From Acidiphilium sp. (GTDB lineage: Bacteria > Pseudomonadota > Alphaproteobacteria > Acetobacterales > Acetobacteraceae): a stretch of DNA of 64,000 nt. The stretch spans positions 909,670-973,669 of the forward strand of contig JAQTXH010000001.1 of assembly GCA_028688905.1 (NCBI GenBank), in the 5' to 3' direction. Every line of letters starts with the position of its first letter. Within the stretch, counting starts at the first letter, position 1. Positions 36,116 to 44,065 of the stretch are shown here, piece by piece. The notes beneath the pieces were generated by a model that did not search any database, had not been told where the DNA came from, and was given only the letters and a program-made list of their open reading frames with translations. A program made the translations under genes and the position numbers.

Positions 36116-36532
36116 TCAATACCCCGGCGGCGGCGGTGGTGGCGGCCCGCCGTTGTAATAGCCCGGCGGCGGCGGTGCCGAAGGGGGACCACCGTAACCA
36201 TACGGCGGATGCGGACCAACATATCCCTGATTGCCATATCCGCGATTGTAACTCCCCGGCTGCGGTGCCTGTGGCGTGGTCAACGCCCCGCCCACCGCGC
36301 CCACTGCGCCGCCGATCAAGGCTCCCGCCGCCGGGCTGCCACCGGTCATCGCTCCGATCGCGGCACCTGCCCCCGCCCCGATCGCTCCGCCACCCAGCGC
36401 ACGCTGCCCTGGGCTGTAGGGATTGGTACATCCAGCCAGACCAAGTGCCGCGATCAACGCCGCCCCGGCCAGACCGGCAGCGCGACGTCGCCGGCACGCA
36501 ATCGTATCTATATTCGTTGTCATTCGTGACAT
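36116..36532 (-). CDS. Small lipoprotein with glycine-zipper and proline-rich tail
   Basis: A 138-residue exported protein. The N-terminal signal ends with a lipobox (ALGLAGC), followed by a glycine-zipper stretch (GGGAIGAGAGAAIGAMTGG, about residues 46-80) that is expected to insert in the membrane, then a tail very rich in Gly, Tyr and Pro. Such proteins resemble the OmpA-associated/YMGG-like group of the outer membrane. GGAG lies 9 bp before the chosen ATG; the ORF track begins earlier. Function unknown. Confidence 0.78.
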   Translation of the reverse strand: MSRMTTNIDTIACRRRRAAGLAGAALIAALGLAGCTNPYSPGQRALGGGAIGAGAGAAIGAMTGGSPAAGALIGGAVGAVGGALTTPQAPQPGSYNRGYGNQGYVGPHPPYGYGGPPSAPPPPGYYNGGPPPPPPPGY

Positions 36533-36619
36533 GATGATATTCTCCATTGCACGACTGTTCACATAGGTATCGATTATGGCACGCGCACGGTAAAATCATG
36601 GCGCGCCGATCACCCTGCC

Positions 36620-37039
36620 CTACCCGCCCGGTTTCGCGGCCGGCGGGTTGGTGACCACTCCGTTGCGATGAAACGCGAATGGCACCACGAATTGCATGTG
36701 CGGCGGCGCACCCTTTGGCAACCGTTTGAGCACCGACTTGGCGATCGCGGCCAGGGCCATGCGGTCCAGCGAAGCCGGCCCCGCCGACCTCACGACCCAT
36801 TCACTCAGCACATGCCCCGCATGATCGACGGTGAACCCATAAAATCCGACATACCGAACTCCAGGCTGCGCCAGCATCTGCTGGGCTTCCTGCGCAATCG
36901 CCGCCAGGGTTGCCGGCGCAATGGGGTGCGGCACCGGCGGCGCGCTCGGTTGAGCGGGGGGCATCGCTCCATAGGCGTAGCCCGGCACCATCAGGGCGAT
37001 CAGAATGACCAGATGCGGGCGACGTATTATCATCGCCAT
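36620..37039 (-). CDS. TonB C-terminal-like domain protein
   Basis: A 139-residue exported protein: signal region LVILIALMVPGYAYG, then an alanine/proline-rich linker and a C-terminal domain (VRYVGFYGFTVDHAGHVLSE and LPKGAPPHMQFVVPFAFHRN) shaped like the TonB C-terminal fold that couples inner-membrane energy to outer-membrane receptors. It lacks the long proline spacer and ExbB/D neighbours of a true TonB. The start is taken at MAMIIRR; upstream ATGs run into the divergent promoter region. Confidence 0.7.
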   Translation of the reverse strand: MAMIIRRPHLVILIALMVPGYAYGAMPPAQPSAPPVPHPIAPATLAAIAQEAQQMLAQPGVRYVGFYGFTVDHAGHVLSEWVVRSAGPASLDRMALAAIAKSVLKRLPKGAPPHMQFVVPFAFHRNGVVTNPPAAKPGG

Positions 37040-37148
37040 CACAATCGGGGGTATGGCACCTCGCCGCAACCCCTGGCGCGGCATTCCCCGTCGCAATCAC
37101 CTACCGTACTCCCCACCTCAGGACCGATTATTCCATCAGGAGACCATC

Positions 37149-37850
37149 ATGGGCAAAATTCTCATCGTCACCACCTCCAACACCGTCATTCCTGACAGTG
37201 ACGATCGCACCGGTGTATGGTTCGAAGAACTTGCGACACCCTATTACGCTTTCATCGACGCGGGCTACGAGGTCACCCTCGCCTCAATCCGTGGCGGCGA
37301 AATCCCGATCGATGGCCGCAGCCTGGCCGAAACACCCCTGCCCGCCTCGGTCCAGCGGTTCCATGACGACGAACCGTCTCTCGAAGCCGCGCATCACAGC
37401 AAAGCCGTCACCGACGTCACCGCCACCGATTATGACGCGATTTTCCTGCCCGGCGGTCACGGCACGATGTGGGATTACCCGCACAACGCCGACGTCGCCC
37501 ACGCCATCACCACCATGCTCGACGCCGACAAAATCGTCGCCTCGGTCTGTCATGGCCCCGCCGCGTTTCTCGGCGTCACCCGCATCGACGGCTCACCTCT
37601 GATTAAAGGCCGCTCGATCACCTGTTTCACCGACTCCGAGGAACGCGCGGTCCACCTCGACCACAAAGTACCGTTCCTGCTGGAAACCAGCCTTCGTGCC
37701 GTTGGTGCCCAGGTTTCCACCGGTCCCGATTTTGCACCCCATATCATACAGGACGGCAATCTGTTGACTGGACAGAACCCGAAATCATCAGAGCCTTTGG
37801 CTCAAGCAGTGATTTCGGCGCTGAAAAGCAAACAGGTGAAGGCTGCGTAG
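37149..37850 (+). CDS. DJ-1/PfpI-type class I glutamine amidotransferase-like protein
   Basis: A 233-residue DJ-1 superfamily protein of the type 1 glutamine amidotransferase-like group. The nucleophile Cys lies in VASVCHGPAAFLG, the supporting Glu in GVWFEELATPYYAF and a conserved FLPGGHGTMWD precedes them. Relatives act as glyoxalase III/deglycase or as stress chaperones. CAGGAG precedes the ATG; the ORF track's longer frame is not credible. It is divergent from the TonB-like gene. The exact activity is not deducible. Confidence 0.85.
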   Translation: MGKILIVTTSNTVIPDSDDRTGVWFEELATPYYAFIDAGYEVTLASIRGGEIPIDGRSLAETPLPASVQRFHDDEPSLEAAHHSKAVTDVTATDYDAIFLPGGHGTMWDYPHNADVAHAITTMLDADKIVASVCHGPAAFLGVTRIDGSPLIKGRSITCFTDSEERAVHLDHKVPFLLETSLRAVGAQVSTGPDFAPHIIQDGNLLTGQNPKSSEPLAQAVISALKSKQVKAA

Positions 37851-38014
37851 CTATAAAGAGGCCCCGCCCTCTGCCCTTGACGGCTCAAAACCTCCCAGCC
37901 TTGATCTATTTCGCAGCAGCCGTCATCAACTCACGATCAAACTCAACCGTCCCTCACCAGATAATCCGGGGCGTGATATCGCTGCCCGATCGTCGAAAGC
38001 TGGAGGAAACACCG

Positions 38015-39583
38015 ATGCCCAGAAATCAAACATCAACGCGCCTATTTGCGATTTCAACGGTTGCAGCGCTGCTGTCCGGTTCCGGGGTGGCGAATGCGGC
38101 AACCGATACCACGCCCAGGCCGACGCTCGGAAACGCGGCGGCCACCACGCCCACCGCTGCCGCCGATAACCAAGCCAAGGCGCTCGACCCCAACAATCCC
38201 TATGCGCGCGTCTATATGCCGCAGAACGCCCCCTCCGGCACGGACGCCACGGTGGGTCCGGAGGGTTGGACCCACGCCTACGGCAATCCATCGCACAACG
38301 CCGCCTTTGCGGTCGCCACAACCGCGCCTGCCTGGATAAGCAACGGGGTGAAATGGAACACGCCCGAGGCGCGCGCGTGGCCGTTGACGAATAACGAACC
38401 CTACGGCGCAAAAATCTATGGTATCCGCGAAGCACTGCCGGTGCAGACCCAGTTTTACGGCAACGCCCTCGGAGTCGCGGTCGTGAAGGGCGTCGTCTTT
38501 GCTGAAAGCGATGACATGTTTGCCTACGCGATCAACGCGCGGACCGGCAAGCTGATCTGGCGGACCAGCCCGGTCGGCAACAACCTCATGGGCAATCCAG
38601 TCGTCGTCAAAGATCTGGTCTATCTCTCGGCTGGCAGCGTCAGCTTCAATTTCGCCAATGTGGTTGCCTTCCGCGACGACGCGTCGAAAGCCGCGCGCGG
38701 ACTCGATATTTCATATAACGGCGTCTATGCGGTCAGCCGCACCACCGGCAAACTGAAATGGTATTTCGCAACCCGGGGTGAAGCGATGCCGACACCCGCC
38801 TTCGATGGCGGCAAGCTGTTCATCACCACCGGTACTGGCAACGCCTATGCCATCGATTCCACAACCGGCAAGCAGGTCTGGAAATCGCACCTTGGTGGAA
38901 TCGCCAACATGTCGAGTCCGGCAGCCTACCACGGTCACATCTATGTCGCGATGTCGGTCAAGCCGTTCCTGTATTGCCTCGACGAGGCGAGCGGCAAAAT
39001 CGCCTGGAAAGGCACAATCCCCCTGGCTGCCAACACCGGCATGGGTGATGTGTCGCCAGCCGTGTCCGACGGGATCGTGGTACAGGACGCCGTATCCGCG
39101 CCGCGCACCATCAACGGCAAGGGCACGCTGGACACGACGGTTCGCGCCTGGAATGCGGCAACCGGCAAGGTGCTGTGGACATTCAAAATGGGCCGAGGTG
39201 CCAAAGTCCCTGCCTTCAAGGGCGGTGTGCCGATGATCCACGACGGCGTGGTTTATGTCGGCACGCCGGTGACGTCGGACTATGTCGCGCTCGATCTCAA
39301 AACCGGCAAGCAACTTTGGCGCTGGAACGTACCCAATGCTGGCCCGGCGGGCGCAGGACGGGGGGCACCGACGTATTATAAAGGCACGCTCTATATCTCG
39401 ACCGGTCCCAGCGTTTTCGCGCTCGACCCCAAAACCGGGCATGAAATCCACAGAGTCCATGTCGGTGGCCGGTTCGGCATCGTCAGCCCGGCGATCGTCG
39501 GGGGCACTGTCTATCTTGGCAATTCATGGGATTGGATCAACGCGCTTCCGCTGCGTGAGGTGAACCCGAATTACCGCGGCTGA
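38015..39583 (+). CDS. Exported PQQ-like beta-propeller protein
   Basis: A 522-residue protein with a signal peptide (LFAISTVAALLSGSGVANAA) and at least seven repeats of the PQQ/BamB-type blade motif A-x-D-x-x-TGK-x-x-W (for example AINARTGKLIW, AIDSTTGKQVW, ALDLKTGKQLW). No quinoprotein dehydrogenase cysteine pair or calcium site is obvious, so it is probably not a PQQ dehydrogenase. Tetrathionate hydrolases of acidophilic bacteria have this length, export signal and fold; that is a hypothesis only. GGAGGAAA precedes the ATG. Confidence 0.78.
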   Translation: MPRNQTSTRLFAISTVAALLSGSGVANAATDTTPRPTLGNAAATTPTAAADNQAKALDPNNPYARVYMPQNAPSGTDATVGPEGWTHAYGNPSHNAAFAVATTAPAWISNGVKWNTPEARAWPLTNNEPYGAKIYGIREALPVQTQFYGNALGVAVVKGVVFAESDDMFAYAINARTGKLIWRTSPVGNNLMGNPVVVKDLVYLSAGSVSFNFANVVAFRDDASKAARGLDISYNGVYAVSRTTGKLKWYFATRGEAMPTPAFDGGKLFITTGTGNAYAIDSTTGKQVWKSHLGGIANMSSPAAYHGHIYVAMSVKPFLYCLDEASGKIAWKGTIPLAANTGMGDVSPAVSDGIVVQDAVSAPRTINGKGTLDTTVRAWNAATGKVLWTFKMGRGAKVPAFKGGVPMIHDGVVYVGTPVTSDYVALDLKTGKQLWRWNVPNAGPAGAGRGAPTYYKGTLYISTGPSVFALDPKTGHEIHRVHVGGRFGIVSPAIVGGTVYLGNSWDWINALPLREVNPNYRG

Positions 39584-39653
39584 TGCGATCGCCGCCAGTG
39601 TTGTTCCAAGGGATTGATCCAGCCAGTTTCCCGCCTGGCTGGACATCTAAATT

Positions 39654-39671
39654 GATATGTTATATCATTTC
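39654..39671. promoter_or_regulatory. Candidate Zur box upstream of znuA
   Basis: GATATGTTATATCATTTC is an 18-bp imperfect palindrome (7 of 9 pairs) with the TGTTATA core seen in alphaproteobacterial Zur boxes, containing the perfect 15-bp dyad TGATAT-GTT-ATATCA (39653-39667). It lies 38 bp before the znuA ATG, and a Zur-type gene is 3.7 kb downstream. AT-rich sequence here stands out from its surroundings. Confidence 0.6.
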
Positions 39672-39709
39672 TTTTTACGCCATCATTCTGGCGGCGACGG
39701 AGGTTTGAA

Positions 39710-40675
39710 ATGGTCTGGCATAACACCCTGACACTGCATCGGGCCAAGGTTCTGCACGGTGCGGCCTGGCTCTGCGTCGCGCTGGCGGTTGTAGCGGTTT
39801 GCGGCCAGGCTGCCACAGCCGCGACCGAGCCCACCATCATCAAGGTTGTGGGAATTGAGAACGAATACGCCAACGTTGCGCAACAAATCGGTGGCCGGTA
39901 CGTCAGCGTCAGCGCGATCGAGACCAACCCCAATGTCGACCCCCACACGTTCGAGGCAAGCCCGAAAATTGTCCACCAGATCGCGGCGGCGGCGCTGGTC
40001 GTGGTGAACGGCATCGGGTACGACGGCTGGGCCGACAAAATCATCGCCGCCGTCCCCAATCCGCAGCGCAAGGTCATAAACGTCCAGCATCTGCTGCATT
40101 TGCCGGACACCACGCGGAACCCGCATCTTTGGTACGACCCGAAAACCATGCCGGCTGTCGCCCGCGCGGTGGCCGACGATCTGGCCGCCATGGCACCGGC
40201 CCATGCCGCCTATTTCAGGGCCAATGTCCTCGCTTTCGATGCGTCCTTGCAGCCCTGGACTACCGCCATTGCCGCGTTCAAGGCGCGCTACGCGGGTACG
40301 CCGGTCGCAGTGACCGAACCGGTCGGCAACTACCTGTTGCAGGCGATGGGAGCGGACATCGAAACCCCGTTCAGCCTCCAGGCGGCCATCATGAACGGTA
40401 CCGATCCCTCCCCGCAGGATGTCGCGACCCAGAATGCGTTGTTTCGCGATCATAAGATAAAAATATTCGTCTATAATCAGCAAGTTACCGACCCTTTGAC
40501 CCAGTCGTTCCTCAACCTCGCCCGTAAAAATGGTATTCCGGTCGTTGGGGTCTATGAGACGATGCCGGCACCGGGCTATACCTACCAATCATGGATGCTG
40601 GCGGAAGTTCAGGCTCTGCGCAATGCCGTCACGACGAAGACATCGACCCTCTCCTTGCTGAATGGCAGACATTAG
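39710..40675 (+). CDS. znuA: Zinc-type metal ABC transporter substrate-binding protein
   Basis: A 321-residue periplasmic cluster A-I metal binder with a signal peptide (LCVALAVVAVCGQAATAA). Metal ligands: His in NVDPHTFEAS and His in RNPHLWYDP; the third family His appears replaced in VTEPVGNYLLQAMG, and a Glu occurs in GVYETMPAPG. The His-rich loop of many ZnuA proteins is absent. Zinc rather than manganese is inferred from the convergent Zur-type gene and the Zur-like box upstream. A strong GGAGG lies 6 bp before the ATG. It is separated from the ATPase gene by repeat copy B. Confidence 0.85.
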   Translation: MVWHNTLTLHRAKVLHGAAWLCVALAVVAVCGQAATAATEPTIIKVVGIENEYANVAQQIGGRYVSVSAIETNPNVDPHTFEASPKIVHQIAAAALVVVNGIGYDGWADKIIAAVPNPQRKVINVQHLLHLPDTTRNPHLWYDPKTMPAVARAVADDLAAMAPAHAAYFRANVLAFDASLQPWTTAIAAFKARYAGTPVAVTEPVGNYLLQAMGADIETPFSLQAAIMNGTDPSPQDVATQNALFRDHKIKIFVYNQQVTDPLTQSFLNLARKNGIPVVGVYETMPAPGYTYQSWMLAEVQALRNAVTTKTSTLSLLNGRH

Positions 40676-40683
40676 AATAATAT

Positions 40684-40780
40684 TACTTGAGGTTGACCCT
40701 TTGCGGCAACTAAAGCGATGAAATTGCCTGCAAAGAGAAAGATAGAGTCTGTTCGTCCTGAAACGAAAGTGCTCTAGAGC
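40684..40780 (-). repeat. Dispersed hairpin repeat, copy B (inverted)
   Basis: The minus strand reads like copy A: hairpin AGAGCACTTTCGTTTCAGGA with arms TTCGT/ACGAA, then GCAATTTCATCGC and GTCAACCTCA. It fills the gap between znuA and the ABC ATPase gene and ends right before the GTG at 40781. In the direction of znu transcription the hairpin comes last, so it is the only copy placed in front of a gene rather than behind one. Confidence 0.8.
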
Positions 40781-40846
40781 GTGACTGTCGCCGACACTTC
40801 CTATTCACAAATCGGAAACCCTTCCCTTGATGGCATGCCGGTGAAC

Positions 40847-41668
40847 ATGAGCCAGGAAACCGACATTTTGGCAGTCGAACATCTGAGCGTCGCCTTTTCG
40901 GGCCGCACGGTGCTTCAGGATGTCGATTTCCGACTGGCGCTGGGTTCGTTCTGCGGTCTGATCGGCTCGAATGGCTCAGGCAAGACCACCTTGCTGCGGG
41001 CCATCCTGGGTCTGATCACGCCGGAGCGCGGATCGGTGCGGGTCGGGTTCGGACCGGGAGACCAACAGGTTGGCTATGTGCCGCAAAAAATCCAGCTCGA
41101 CCCGTTCATGCCGCTGCGCGCGCGTGACATGGTGGCGCTGGGGCTGGACGGTCACCGCTTCGGCCTGCCTCTGCCCTCGCGCGCGCGCCGCCAAACGGTC
41201 GATGCCATGCTTGATGCAGTGGACGCGAGCGAATTCGCCGACCGCCGGGTTGGCGATTTGTCGGGCGGCCAGCAACAACGGATCTTGATCGCCCATGCGC
41301 TGATCCGTCGGCCACGTCTGCTGCTGCTCGATGAGCCGCTCGCCAATCTGGATATTCGCAGCGTGGCTGAAGTCGTTGCTCTGCTGCGCCGTCTATCGGT
41401 CGAACAAAAAATTACCGTGCTGCTATCGGCACATGATATGAACCCGTTGTTGCCGGTCATGGATCGGGTCGTCTACCTTGCCAACGGCCGCTCGGTCAGC
41501 GGCACCGTGGGCGAGGTGGTGCGCGGCGCGGTACTGAGCCAGTTGTATGGTTACCATATCGACGTCATCCGTGTGCATGGAAGGATACTTGTGGTCGCCG
41601 CCGGTGGACCCGAGGCGCTCGAAACGAACATAGCCTACGACCCGGTTCACGTTGCCCAGATCCGCTGA
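40847..41668 (+). CDS. znuC: Zinc ABC transporter ATP-binding protein
   Basis: About 273 residues: an ABC ATPase with Walker A GSNGSGKTT, signature LSGGQQQR, Walker B LLLLDEP and switch His in LSAHDMN. The start is uncertain: the ORF track's GTG at 40781 abuts repeat copy B, and ATGs at 40835 or 40847 give a more usual length; I use 40847. It powers uptake through the two permeases encoded immediately downstream. Zinc is inferred from neighbourhood. Confidence 0.88.
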   Translation: MSQETDILAVEHLSVAFSGRTVLQDVDFRLALGSFCGLIGSNGSGKTTLLRAILGLITPERGSVRVGFGPGDQQVGYVPQKIQLDPFMPLRARDMVALGLDGHRFGLPLPSRARRQTVDAMLDAVDASEFADRRVGDLSGGQQQRILIAHALIRRPRLLLLDEPLANLDIRSVAEVVALLRRLSVEQKITVLLSAHDMNPLLPVMDRVVYLANGRSVSGTVGEVVRGAVLSQLYGYHIDVIRVHGRILVVAAGGPEALETNIAYDPVHVAQIR

Positions 41669-41674
41669 CCAGCG

Positions 41675-42577
41675 ATGAACAACCCGCTCGTAGCCATTGT
41701 GGAACCAGGTTTTTTTGTCAACGGCCCGGTCCACGTCGCCCTGGCGATTGGCGGCGGCGCTGCCCTGATTTCCGCCGTTGTCGGCGTTTTCACCGTTATG
41801 CGCGGCCAGTCGTTCGCCGGCCACGCCCTGGCCGACGTCAGCAGCGCGGGGGGATCGGCGTCGTTACTGTTCGGGATCAGGCCATTGGTCGGATTTCTGG
41901 TGATGGCGGCAATCGCTGCCGGCGGCATGGAAATCATCGGGGCACGCCAGGTGCGCGAGCGCGATCTGGTCACCGGCGTCGTCCTCGGTGCCGGCCTGGG
42001 GCTGACCGCTTTATTCCTCTATCTCGACGCGACCATGACCAGCGCGAGCGGTGCGGCCAACACCGTGATGTTTGGTTCGATGTTTGCCATCGCGCCATCC
42101 ACGGTCCCGCTTGCCGTCATTGTCGGCGTTGTGGCGTTGATCATGAGCGGCATTTTGTATCGCCCGTTGCTGCTGGTCGCGATCGACCCCGACCTTGCCG
42201 CGATCCGGGGCGTCAAGGTACGCTGGATCGGGCTGGCACATCTGTTGGTGTTGGCGATGGCGGTCGCCCTTTCCGCCATGACGATCGGGGCGATCCTTTC
42301 GACGGCACTGCTGATCGGGCCCGCTGCCGCCGCGTTGCGCCTGGCGAGCCGGCCGAGCTGGGCGATTGCTATTGCTGCCACCATCGGCCTTACCGCGACC
42401 TGGGGTGGTATTCTGCTGGCCTACGACAGTTTCTACTGGACGCCAGGGCACGGCTGGCCTGTCAGCTTTTTCGTCGTAGTCATTGTTTTTGCGTCTTATA
42501 TGGTCGCTGGCCCAACTGGCACCGCGCTGGCACGACGCCGCGCCGCCGCCCTGCCCGCCCCCGCATTGGTCGACTGA
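41675..42577 (+). CDS. Metal ABC transporter permease 1
   Basis: A 300-residue membrane subunit of the ZnuB/TroC (ABC-3) family with about eight helices. Landmarks: VGVFTVMRGQSFAGHALADV, with the coupling-region arginine, and GPAAAALRLASRPSW near the end. It starts 7 bp after the ATPase gene and is followed after 2 bp by a second permease gene, so the transporter may be a heterodimer of permeases, as in some Zn/Mn systems. Confidence 0.9.
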   Translation: MNNPLVAIVEPGFFVNGPVHVALAIGGGAALISAVVGVFTVMRGQSFAGHALADVSSAGGSASLLFGIRPLVGFLVMAAIAAGGMEIIGARQVRERDLVTGVVLGAGLGLTALFLYLDATMTSASGAANTVMFGSMFAIAPSTVPLAVIVGVVALIMSGILYRPLLLVAIDPDLAAIRGVKVRWIGLAHLLVLAMAVALSAMTIGAILSTALLIGPAAAALRLASRPSWAIAIAATIGLTATWGGILLAYDSFYWTPGHGWPVSFFVVVIVFASYMVAGPTGTALARRRAAALPAPALVD

Positions 42578-42579
42578 AC

Positions 42580-43404
42580 ATGTTTTCCAGCTTCATGGTC
42601 AATACCTGGATCGTCGCCTCGATCGTCGCGGCAACGGCCGGGTTGGTCGGGTTTTTCGTGGTGGTGCGGGGGGCGTCCTTCGCGGCGCACGCCCTGCCGC
42701 TCAGCACGTTTCCGGGGGCGGCGGCGGCGGCGTTGATCGGGACGAACGAGATTTTTGGGCTTGTGGTGTTCGCAGGATTAGGCGTCATCGGGATCGATGT
42801 GTTGAGCCGGCGGGGCAGGCCCGAGGTTGCCACTGCCCTGACGCTGGTGATGTTGCTGGGATTGGGAACCCTGTTTCTCAGCCAGACCCGAGAATACTCC
42901 CAGGAGGTCTATTCACTGCTGTTCGGCCAGGTCCTGGGTATTAGCGCCGCCGATGTTGGCCCGATCACGGTGGTCAGTGCCCTTGCGGCGGGCGGCGTTT
43001 TGTTGCTGTTTCGCCCCCTTCTGCTTGGCTCGGTATCGCAGGACCTCGCGCAGGCGCACGGCGCGGTGCCACGGCAGGTCGATCTGGAGTTTCTGGTCAT
43101 TCTGGCGATGGCCTCGGCAGTCGCGGTGCCGGTGGTAGGCGCATTGTTGGTGTTCAGCCTCCTGGTCGGCCCGGCCGCCGCCGCGCGCAACCTGACTGAC
43201 CGGCCCGGGGTGGCGATGGTGCTTTCAATGGCGATTTCGCTCATTACCGTCTGGGTCGCGATTGCACTATCGTACGTCACAAACTGGCCGGTCGGATTTT
43301 TTGTCGGCGGTTTCGGCGTGGTGTCCTACGGCGTGGGTCACCGCGCCAGGGTGCTCATCACGCTGCCGCACAGCGCGCGCACACTCCTTCAATCTCGACA
43401 ATAA
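42580..43404 (+). CDS. Metal ABC transporter permease 2
   Basis: A 274-residue ABC-3 family permease (VGFFVVVRGASFAAHALPLS; LLVGPAAAARNLTDRPGVA), divergent in sequence from the first. About eight helices. It ends 47 bp inside the convergent Zur-type gene, so the two transcripts overlap at their 3' ends. With the substrate-binding, ATPase and first permease genes it completes a four-gene znu operon. Confidence 0.9.
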   Translation: MFSSFMVNTWIVASIVAATAGLVGFFVVVRGASFAAHALPLSTFPGAAAAALIGTNEIFGLVVFAGLGVIGIDVLSRRGRPEVATALTLVMLLGLGTLFLSQTREYSQEVYSLLFGQVLGISAADVGPITVVSALAAGGVLLLFRPLLLGSVSQDLAQAHGAVPRQVDLEFLVILAMASAVAVPVVGALLVFSLLVGPAAAARNLTDRPGVAMVLSMAISLITVWVAIALSYVTNWPVGFFVGGFGVVSYGVGHRARVLITLPHSARTLLQSRQ

Positions 43405-43822
43405 TGTTTGCCGGCTGAAATCCCAGCTTGGCCGCTGCGGCCCCGAGTGCCTGTGCAACGGCGCGATCCTCATGCTCGGCGACGGTGCCGCACTGGCGGC
43501 AGATGTAAAGCTGTGCCGCGTGGTTGTGACGGGCGGCCTCGGCGCAAGGAATGAAGGCGCTCAGACTCTCGACCTTGTGGATCAGGACGTTCTCCGACAA
43601 AAATTCCAACGCCCGGTACACCGTGGCCGGCGTCGCCGCCTTATGCGTCGCCCGCAAGCGGTCGAGCAGTTCGTAGGCGGTCGCCGGAGTCTTGGCCTGG
43701 AGGATCAGGGCAAACACCGCCCGGCGCAGCGCGGTGAATTGCTTGCCCTGCTGTGCGCAGGCCAAAGCCGCCTGATCCAACTGCTTTTCCACCCTGGAGC
43801 CTGATCGTTTAATGTCGATCAT
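43358..43822 (-). CDS. zur: Fur family regulator, Zur type
   Basis: About 154 residues, Fur fold: winged helix (QFTALRRAVFALILQAKTPA, AATPATVYRALEFL) and a C-terminal dimerisation domain with two structural CxxC pairs (CRQC and CARC) and the HNHAAQLYIC region. Location beside a zinc uptake operon and a Zur-like box favours Zur. The ATG at 43822 is inside repeat hairpin copy C; the in-frame GTG at 43792 (VEKQLDQ) may be the true start. The 3' end overlaps the permease gene convergently. Confidence 0.85.
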   Translation of the reverse strand: MIDIKRSGSRVEKQLDQAALACAQQGKQFTALRRAVFALILQAKTPATAYELLDRLRATHKAATPATVYRALEFLSENVLIHKVESLSAFIPCAEAARHNHAAQLYICRQCGTVAEHEDRAVAQALGAAAAKLGFQPANIIVEIEGVCARCAAA

Positions 43823-43890
43823 GCTCTGGCTCCACTTTTGTAAGCAATTTCATCGCGTTCCGTTGCCGCAAAGGCACCAACCTCAAGCGA
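43796..43890 (+). repeat. Dispersed hairpin repeat, copy C
   Basis: GGAGCC-TGATCG-TTTAATGT-CGATCA with closing GGCTCC at 43828-43833 forms the hairpin, followed by GCAATTTCATCGC and ACCAACCTCA as in the other copies. It overlaps the 5' end of the zur frame and its leader on the minus strand, so here the repeat probably supplies the start codon or the untranslated leader. Confidence 0.8.
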
Positions 43891-44012
43891 AATGGCTTTA
43901 GCCAGGCTTCGCACCATCGTCATCAGCTCCCCTCTCACGTCCGGTCGCCTCAATAGTCTCGATATTATAGTGTGTGAGATTGCGGTGCCAATCGCGGCAA
44001 CAGGCAGACACG

Positions 44013-44040
44013 AAAACGCCGCCCGTGAGGGGCGGCGTTG
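44013..44040 (-). terminator. Intrinsic terminator of rpsA
   Basis: On the minus strand AACGCCGCCCC and the complementary GGGCGGCGTT flank a 5-base loop, followed by TTCGTG. It lies 26 bp after the rpsA stop. The remaining 120 bp up to repeat copy C show no further feature. Confidence 0.75.
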
Positions 44041-44065
44041 CCGAGCGTCCAGAGAGGCAAAAGCC

